Source of the DNA: Acidobacteriota bacterium
GTDB taxonomy: Bacteria; Acidobacteriota; Terriglobia; Terriglobales; Acidobacteriaceae
NCBI GenBank assembly: GCA_003224835.1
Contig: QHZX01000015.1
Coordinates: 1 to 11,470 of the forward strand
DNA length: 11,470 nt
Direction of reading: 5' to 3'
Position 1 is the first letter of the stretch. The number at the start of each line of letters is the position of its first letter. Below are positions 7,490 through 11,470 of this stretch, piece after piece. The position numbers were made by a program, and so were the translations under genes. The notes beneath the pieces were generated by a model. It was not told the DNA's origin. It saw only the letters and a program-made list of their open reading frames with translations, and did no database searches.

Positions 7490-8251
7490 TCAGGCGACGA
7501 ACTTATAGCCTACACCGTGGATGGTTCGAAAATGCACCGGATTTGCGGGGTCCTTTTCCAGTTTCTGGCGCAATTTAAGGATGTGATTATCCACGGTGCG
7601 GGTAGAAGGGTAATTGTGATAACCCCACACCTCGTTGAGAAGTTCATCTCGCGTGATTACGCGCTCAGGATTCTGCACCATGAATTTCAAGGTCTTGAAT
7701 TCCTGGGCTGTTAAGGCGAGCGCCTTGCCCTCGCGAATGACTTCCATTTTCGTGAAGTCAACAAAGATGTCGGCGAATGAGAACTTCTGGGTTGCAGCAG
7801 GACGAACCGTCCGGCGCAATGCGGCGCGTACTCTTGCCAGTAGCTCACGCGGGCTGAACGGCTTTGTGACGTAATCATCCGCTCCCAGTTCCAGCAGAAG
7901 CACTTTATCGGAAACGTCGCTGGTGGCGCTCAAAACGATAATCGGCACCGCGGGAGAACTCTGCTTGAACTCGCGGCATACTTCCCGCCCAGACAAGCCG
8001 GGTAGTCGCAGGTCAAGCACAACCGCCGACGGCGTCCCCGTCCTGAAGCTTTCAACGGCAGCGTTGCCATCGGAAGCAATCTGCACCGCATACCCTTCTG
8101 CCTCAAACAACCGCCGCAAGGCTTTTTGCACCGCATGATCGTCTTCCACGACCAGAATGCGCTCCGACGGGGCCGCATTTACACGTTGCTGAAATTTTTG
8201 CGGATTGCTCTGGAAGGATGGTGGTATCGGGTTTTCTGCTGTGCGCAGCAT
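7490..8251 (-). CDS. OmpR-family response regulator
   Basis: A 253-aa DNA-binding response regulator. After a 30-residue N-terminal extension, the receiver domain (31-145) has the acidic pocket Glu36-Asp37-Asp38, the phospho-accepting Asp80 in VVLDLRLPGLSG, Ser108 in VLSAT and Lys130 in YVTKPF. The C-terminal winged-helix domain (about 155-253) carries LTAQEFKTLKFMVQNPERVITRDELL and the recognition helix/wing STRTVDNHILKLRQKLE...FRTIHGVGYKF, the Trans_reg_C pattern. All key residues are present. ATG 8251 has AAGGGG five bases upstream; the extension before the receiver is longer than usual, but no better downstream start is apparent. It is first in the probable operon with the histidine kinase. 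The inverted repeat GTTCTCT-N9-AGAGAAC just upstream of the ribosome site is a possible autoregulatory operator. Confidence 0.93.
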   Translation of the reverse strand: MLRTAENPIPPSFQSNPQKFQQRVNAAPSERILVVEDDHAVQKALRRLFEAEGYAVQIASDGNAAVESFRTGTPSAVVLDLRLPGLSGREVCREFKQSSPAVPIIVLSATSDVSDKVLLLELGADDYVTKPFSPRELLARVRAALRRTVRPAATQKFSFADIFVDFTKMEVIREGKALALTAQEFKTLKFMVQNPERVITRDELLNEVWGYHNYPSTRTVDNHILKLRQKLEKDPANPVHFRTIHGVGYKFVA

Positions 8252-8264
8252 CGCCGCCCCTTTT

Positions 8265-8321
8265 GTTCTCTATCAATTCCAGAGAACTACAATTAAGGGT
8301 ACTACTGATTGTGCAGTTCTC
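8265..8321. promoter_or_regulatory. Inverted repeat plus third half-site upstream of response regulator
   Basis: GTTCTCT (8265-8271) and AGAGAAC (8281-8287) form a perfect 7-bp inverted repeat with a 9-nt spacer, ending 14 nt before the response-regulator ATG and directly upstream of its Shine-Dalgarno. Another GTTCTC stands at 8316-8321, 51 bp (about five turns) from the first arm. A dimeric regulator site, or a short mRNA hairpin next to the ribosome site, would both fit. No clear -35/-10 was found in the 131-bp gap. Confidence 0.45.
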
Positions 8322-8382
8322 GAAGCCAGCCGCCGAACCCTTGACAATCTTTTTACACACCGGGCCCACTCCGCAGAGCTTT

Positions 8383-9048
8383 TCATAGTTTTAGCAAGAG
8401 CCGGAGCAAGTTCGACCCATGGTCAGACCGATTTACCGAAAGATTCTCGTAGGCGGGCAGGATCCAGTCCGCGCCTGCTTCTTCGAGCTCGGAATCTGGG
8501 GATGTGGTTCGGGTAGCAATCACCAGAGCCCCGGCAGCCTTTCCGGAGCGAATTCCAGCAGGGGCATCTTCAAATACCACACATTTCGAAGCCGGCACCC
8601 CTAACAGGGCCGCTCCTTTTATATAGGGCTCAGGGTCAGGCTTTCCGTTACGGATATCATCGCAGGTAACCATATTCCGAGGCTTTGGCAAGCCTGCCAC
8701 CTTCAGCCGGACCTCGGCAAGTGGCCGGGCGCATGACGTTACCAGCGCCCATTGACTCTCAGGAAGCGAACTGAGCAGTTCGCGCGCGCCCGGTAGCGGA
8801 ACAACACCTTCGGTATCCTCGACCTCGCCGCGCAGGATGATTTCATTTTCTTTTTCGAAGTCGGCGCCGGGAAGAATCTCGCGGACTGTCTCTACACTGG
8901 GCCGGCCATGGGCCCGCCTTACGGTATCATCGGGATCAAAGCCGTGGGCAAGTGCCCACTTCGTCCACACCCGCGCGACAGCGGGGGTTGAATCGACCAG
9001 CACACCATCAAGATCAAAAAGCAATCCACTGCACGTCACCTCAACCAT
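8383..9048 (-). CDS. HAD-superfamily sugar-phosphate phosphatase
   Basis: A 221-aa HAD subfamily IA phosphatase from ATG 9048. Motif I is FDLDGVLVDS (11-20; nucleophile Asp12 and acid/base Asp14). A helical cap segment follows (about 21-85, with GFDPDDTVRRAHGRPS resembling YfbT/2-deoxyglucose-6-phosphatase-type caps). Motif II is ALVTSCAR (101-108, Thr104/Ser105), motif III Lys136 in RNGKPDPEPY, and motif IV FEDAPAG (159-165). The protein looks intact and of normal length. The frame extends to a TTG at 9099, but that N-terminus has no family likeness and would overlap the xylulokinase remnant, so ATG 9048 is preferred despite a weak ribosome site. It hydrolyses a phosphosugar or polyol phosphate in the cytoplasm; the exact substrate cannot be read from sequence. 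It lies 25 nt after the original xylulokinase end (9074), so the two were probably one operon for pentose or polyol metabolism. Confidence 0.88.
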   Translation of the reverse strand: MVEVTCSGLLFDLDGVLVDSTPAVARVWTKWALAHGFDPDDTVRRAHGRPSVETVREILPGADFEKENEIILRGEVEDTEGVVPLPGARELLSSLPESQWALVTSCARPLAEVRLKVAGLPKPRNMVTCDDIRNGKPDPEPYIKGAALLGVPASKCVVFEDAPAGIRSGKAAGALVIATRTTSPDSELEEAGADWILPAYENLSVNRSDHGSNLLRLLLKL

Positions 9049-9073
9049 AATTAACCATAGCAGGTCAGCCGGA

Positions 9074-9145
9074 TTACGCGTCGCGAGCGATTTGCACAAA
9101 CAAGGACTTTAGCGCCGGATATAGCCTCCGGAAATTTTCATAACG
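9074..9145 (-). pseudogene. xylB: Displaced C-terminal remnant of xylulokinase
   Basis: In the frame +1 to the xylulokinase ORF, the bases following VDEA read RYENFRRLYPALKSLFVQIA then a few residues to a TAA at 9076-9074. The Y-x(3)-R-x-LYPALK-SLF pattern is the usual last helix of xylulokinases, so these 24 codons are the natural C-terminus out of frame. The codons that normally join the two parts (roughly 25) seem to be missing. Confidence 0.65.
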
Positions 9146-10415
9146 CTTCATCGACCGATTTCCAGAACTTGGCTCCCACTCCTGCCAGCAGCGCTGCTCC
9201 ATACGCGGCGCCTTCTTCCGCGACCAATATTTCGACTTCATGGTCGTACACGTCCGACTGAATCTGTCTCCACAACGGCGACCGTGCTCCCCCGCCGCCC
9301 AGTCGAATCTTGCGAACTGGCACCTGCATTTCGTGGAACAGCGAAAACGTATCTTTCAAACTAAAAGCAACGCCCTCGAGAATGGCCCGCGTCAGATGCG
9401 CCCGACTGTGACTCGCAGCCAATCCGCTAAAAGTTCCACGCGCATCCGGATCGAGGTGCGGGGTGCGCTCGCCCATCAGATACGGTGCCCACAGCACACC
9501 CTCGGAACCTGGAGGAACCGTGGCGGCTTCACGAGTGAGTTCGTCGTAAGAGAAATCGCAGGCCGAATTGCGCAACAAATCCCGGAACCATCGCAACGAT
9601 AATCCCGCCGCCTGCGTTACGCCCATTACATGCCACCGACCCGGGACCGCGTGGCAGAAAGTGTGCACCCGTCCTTTCGGATCCATGGCGGGGGAATCGG
9701 TCGCAGCCACAACCGGGGTGCCCGGTTGCAGTCCGGTATGCGCTGCTCCGGCTTCAGAGATTCGTCCGCAGACCTCAGGTGATTCGTACAATTTCGGCAA
9801 GCAGCTCATCGGAAGTCCGACAGCGGACATCATGTCTTCTGACCAGCGGCGATGCGCTACATCCAGCATCAACGTGCCAGAAGCCTCTGCGACATCCATC
9901 GCGTGTTCGCTCGTGAGCCGAAATCGTACATAGTCTTTCGGCAGAAGCACACGCCGGAAACGCTTCCAGATTTCCGGTTCGTTGTCGCGCACCCAAAGCA
10001 GTTTGGTCAGTGTGAAATTGGTCAGCGCCGGATTGCAAGTCAGCTCAATTATTTTTCGTTCGCCAACTTTCGCGTTGAGCCAATCGCATTGCGCCTGCGT
10101 GCGCTGGTCGCACCAAATCAGGGCCGGACGCAAGACCTCATTGTTCGTATCCAACAAAACTGCGCCATGCATCTGCCCGGCCAGGCCCACTGCGGAAATA
10201 TCCGAGGAATTTATTCCCGCTGCGGTGATCGCCTCGCGTATTGCCGACCCTGTGGCTCGGCACCAGTCCTGCGGGTCCTGCTCTGCCCATCCAATTTTCG
10301 GCGATGCGAAGGGCACATGTTCGCAGGTCGCGGAGCTCACAATTCCGCCATCCGGTCCGGCCAGTACCGCGCGTGTTCCGCCGGTGCCAACATCAATTCC
10401 GAGCACGTATTTCAT
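9138..10415 (-). CDS. xylB: Xylulokinase-like FGGY kinase, apparently lacking the catalytic-Asp segment
   Basis: The frame gives 425 aa from ATG 10415 (AGGCGG upstream; the open frame to 10529 adds a non-homologous N-terminus). The FGGY N-domain is clear: LGIDVGTGGTRAV (5-17, Asp8 equivalent to E. coli XylB Asp6), GLAGQMHGAVLLD (77-89), IWCDQRT (100-106) and LLPKDYVRFRLT (157-168). The C-domain shows HTFCHAVPGRWHVMG (251-265), GERTPHLDPDARGTF (315-329) and GGGGARSPLW (373-382). Between PVVA (234-237) and ATDSPAMDP (238-246) the family normally has about 32 residues holding G-x-G-D-x-x-x-G-A-V-G, whose Asp is the catalytic base (E. coli Asp233), and the SVTLGTSG phosphate loop. They are absent, in frame. 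The ORF also stops early after VDEAL; the true C-terminus is out of frame just downstream. Family length is about 480-500 aa. As written, it should not phosphorylate D-xylulose. Confidence 0.85.
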   Translation of the reverse strand: MKYVLGIDVGTGGTRAVLAGPDGGIVSSATCEHVPFASPKIGWAEQDPQDWCRATGSAIREAITAAGINSSDISAVGLAGQMHGAVLLDTNNEVLRPALIWCDQRTQAQCDWLNAKVGERKIIELTCNPALTNFTLTKLLWVRDNEPEIWKRFRRVLLPKDYVRFRLTSEHAMDVAEASGTLMLDVAHRRWSEDMMSAVGLPMSCLPKLYESPEVCGRISEAGAAHTGLQPGTPVVAATDSPAMDPKGRVHTFCHAVPGRWHVMGVTQAAGLSLRWFRDLLRNSACDFSYDELTREAATVPPGSEGVLWAPYLMGERTPHLDPDARGTFSGLAASHSRAHLTRAILEGVAFSLKDTFSLFHEMQVPVRKIRLGGGGARSPLWRQIQSDVYDHEVEILVAEEGAAYGAALLAGVGAKFWKSVDEAL

Positions 10416-10561
10416 GAATTTGCCGCCTATGCCGACTGCGCAGAGCGAGACAGTGTAGCAGACGAACAGGCCGCGCAACCCGAATTCCAGAGCGGCCGAG
10501 CAACCCGCGCGTGAGCCGCATCGTCTCATTCCCCGTCCAAATTACGCAGTGGAGGAAATAT
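10416..10561. other. Divergent intergenic region
   Basis: The 146 bp between the xylulokinase start (minus) and the small secreted protein start (plus) must hold two divergent promoters if both genes are expressed independently. The only element I can support is the Shine-Dalgarno GGAGG at 10551-10555 for the plus-strand gene; no clear -35/-10 pair stands out. Confidence 0.5.
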
Positions 10562-10834
10562 ATGCGCAACAGTTTCGCGGCGATACTCAGCACACTTACG
10601 CTTTTGATCGGATTAGGTTTGGGTTCCGCATTACACGCTCAGAATGCTCAAATGGCCCGCCATGAGCCCCATATGAGCGCGGCACTTGGACATCTACAAC
10701 CGGCTAAAGAAGAACTCCAACGGGCGGCCCCTAACAAGGGCGGGCACCGGGAGCGGGCCATGGAACTGGTGAATCAGGCCATTCAGCAGGTGCAGGAAGG
10801 CGAACGGTATTTCCAGGAGCACGGCGGAAAATAA
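10562..10834 (+). CDS. Small secreted protein with KGGHR motif
   Basis: A 90-aa protein from ATG 10562, chosen because GGAGG lies seven bases upstream; a GTG-type extension to 10511 adds residues that spoil the signal peptide. A hydrophobic stretch (5-22) and ALHA/QN give a signal peptide with cleavage near residue 26, leaving about 64 residues. The mature part is predicted helical with the pattern HMSAALGHLQPAKEELQRA (37-55), NKGGHRERAMELVNQAI (58-74) and VQEGERYFQEH (77-87), giving two amphipathic helices joined at the KGGHR turn, with His at 34, 37, 44, 63 and 87. I recall similar small periplasmic proteins of unknown function in Acidobacteria and other soil bacteria, sharing the A-x(3)-L-x(2)-A...KGGHR layout. 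No function is assigned; the His content could bind metal. It is the only plus-strand gene and converges on the aldehyde dehydrogenase. Confidence 0.75.
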   Translation: MRNSFAAILSTLTLLIGLGLGSALHAQNAQMARHEPHMSAALGHLQPAKEELQRAAPNKGGHRERAMELVNQAIQQVQEGERYFQEHGGK

Positions 10835-10863
10835 TTCGGATTACCTGAAAAATAATTCAGGAT
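10828..10863. repeat. Near-tandem direct repeat and stem-loop in convergent gap
   Basis: AAAATAATTCGGAT (10828-10841) recurs as AAAATAATTCAGGAT (10849-10863), differing by one inserted A, 21 bp apart. The second copy overlaps an inverted repeat CCTGAA-N6-TTCAGG (10844-10861). This 22-bp gap separates the convergent small gene and the aldehyde dehydrogenase, whose TGA lies inside the stem. The stem is only 6 bp and has no flanking T-run, so terminator activity is doubtful. Confidence 0.45.
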
Positions 10864-11470
10864 CTGCGCCGGCTGATTAGCGGAATCGCGCGGATGCCGC
10901 CGACCAGCCGGCGTTTCATTTCACCGGCGAATTGAAAATCCAAAAAGCCCTCAGCCGCGTTCGCCATTTGCGCGCCATAGCCATACCACCATGGCTTCTT
11001 AATTCGCAACAGGTCCACGTCTAGATACTTCGCGCGTACCATTTCCTCAAGCCCGAGTTTTCCATGTGTGCGCCCAATTCCGCTGGCTTTGATTCCGCCG
11101 TGCGGCGCCTCGCTGATTCCATAGCAGGAAATCGCGTCGTTCACCATCACCGTTCCTGCTTTGATTTGGCGAGCAATTTTTTCACCGCGTGATCGATCTC
11201 TTGTCCACACGCTGGCGGCGAGACCGTATACGGAATCGTTCGCCAGTCGGATCGCCTCGTCATCAGAATCAAAGGGCATGATCGGCAACACCGGGCCAAA
11301 CGTCTCTTCACGCATTACAAGCATTTGATGAGTGACATCGGCGAGCACCGTTGGCGAATAGAAATTGGGCCCGAGTGAAGGCAGTCGCTTGCCACCGGTC
11401 AAAACGCGGGCTCCGTGCGCGCGGGCATCCTCGACGTGCTGCTCCACCGTCCTAAGTTGGCGCTCGTGAA
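10857..11470 (-). CDS. Aldehyde dehydrogenase, C-terminal part (start outside window)
   Basis: The frame is open to the right edge (204 codons including a TGA at 10857). It contains the C-terminal half of the ALDH superfamily fold: TGGKRLPSLGPNFYSPTVLADVTHQM, then MREETFGPVLPIM (the EEIFGP-type motif whose Glu contacts the NAD ribose), DEAIRLANDSVYGLAASVWTRD, and KAGTVMVNDAISCYGISEAPHGGIKASGIGRTHGKLGLEE, which resembles the conserved GGxKxSGxGR-type end motif. A final tail of about 50 residues (LLRIKKPWWYGYG onward) is rich in aromatic and basic residues and is longer than in soluble ALDHs; Acidobacteria and actinobacterial medium/long-chain ALDHs often carry such a tail. The catalytic Cys and general-base Glu lie in the missing N-terminal part. 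Reaction by family: NAD(P)-dependent oxidation of an aldehyde to an acid; substrate unknown. Confidence 0.9.
   Translation of the reverse strand, partial: HERQLRTVEQHVEDARAHGARVLTGGKRLPSLGPNFYSPTVLADVTHQMLVMREETFGPVLPIMPFDSDDEAIRLANDSVYGLAASVWTRDRSRGEKIARQIKAGTVMVNDAISCYGISEAPHGGIKASGIGRTHGKLGLEEMVRAKYLDVDLLRIKKPWWYGYGAQMANAAEGFLDFQFAGEMKRRLVGGIRAIPLISRRRS

Noticed and set aside
8341..8370. TTGACA at 8341-8346 on the plus strand as a -35 box
   Set aside because: No acceptable -10 at 16-18 bp, and there is no plus-strand gene downstream.
9852..10514. 220-codon plus-strand open frame opposite xylulokinase
   Set aside because: The minus-strand frame carries many conserved FGGY motifs; the antisense product is Arg/Ala/Cys-rich with no recognisable features.
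10844..10861. Bidirectional terminator between convergent genes
   Set aside because: Only a 6-bp stem, and no T-tract directly after it on the plus strand; kept only as a repeat.

Overview
The window looks like a piece of chromosome from a free-living Gram-negative bacterium, most likely Acidobacteriota (Terriglobia/Koribacter-like). The grounds are the minor-pilin cluster, the coiled-coil outer-membrane porin with a terminal Phe paired with a plastocyanin-like protein, and the general protein style. This placement is recognition from memory, not a search. Almost everything is on the minus strand; only one small gene is on the plus strand. I see no rRNA, tRNA, CRISPR array, insertion sequence or phage gene.

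Layout, read in minus-strand transcription order from the right. (1) 11470-10857: C-terminal part of an aldehyde dehydrogenase, cut by the window edge. (2) 10562-10834 (+): a small secreted protein, convergent with the dehydrogenase. (3) 10415-9138: a xylulokinase (FGGY) gene. It appears to have lost the catalytic-Asp segment through an in-frame gap, and its conserved C-terminus survives in another frame at 9145-9074. (4) 9048-8383: HAD-type sugar phosphatase. (5) 8251-7490 and 7462-5660: OmpR-type response regulator and membrane histidine kinase. (6) 5617-4162: outer-membrane porin split by a frame change near 4690. (7) 4162-3443: periplasmic cupredoxin-like protein whose ATG overlaps the porin stop (TAATG). 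(8) 3173-3: minor pilin operon fimT/gspH - pilV - pilW - pilX, with very tight junctions; pilX runs off the left end.

Functionally there are three units: a sugar kinase/phosphatase pair, a two-component system probably co-transcribed with a porin and a cupredoxin, and a type IV pilus minor-pilin operon. The pilus unit would build the priming tip of the pilus; a pilY1-like gene would be expected beyond the left edge, but it is not visible.

I do not see a clearly new biological system. The most notable signal is three apparent losses of a few dozen codons in two neighbouring conserved genes (porin once, xylulokinase twice), while the genes around them look intact. This is either local gene decay or an assembly defect, and read mapping would tell which. 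Secondary points are an inverted repeat with an extra half-site just upstream of the response regulator, and a 14-bp direct repeat spaced 31 bp upstream of the pilin operon.
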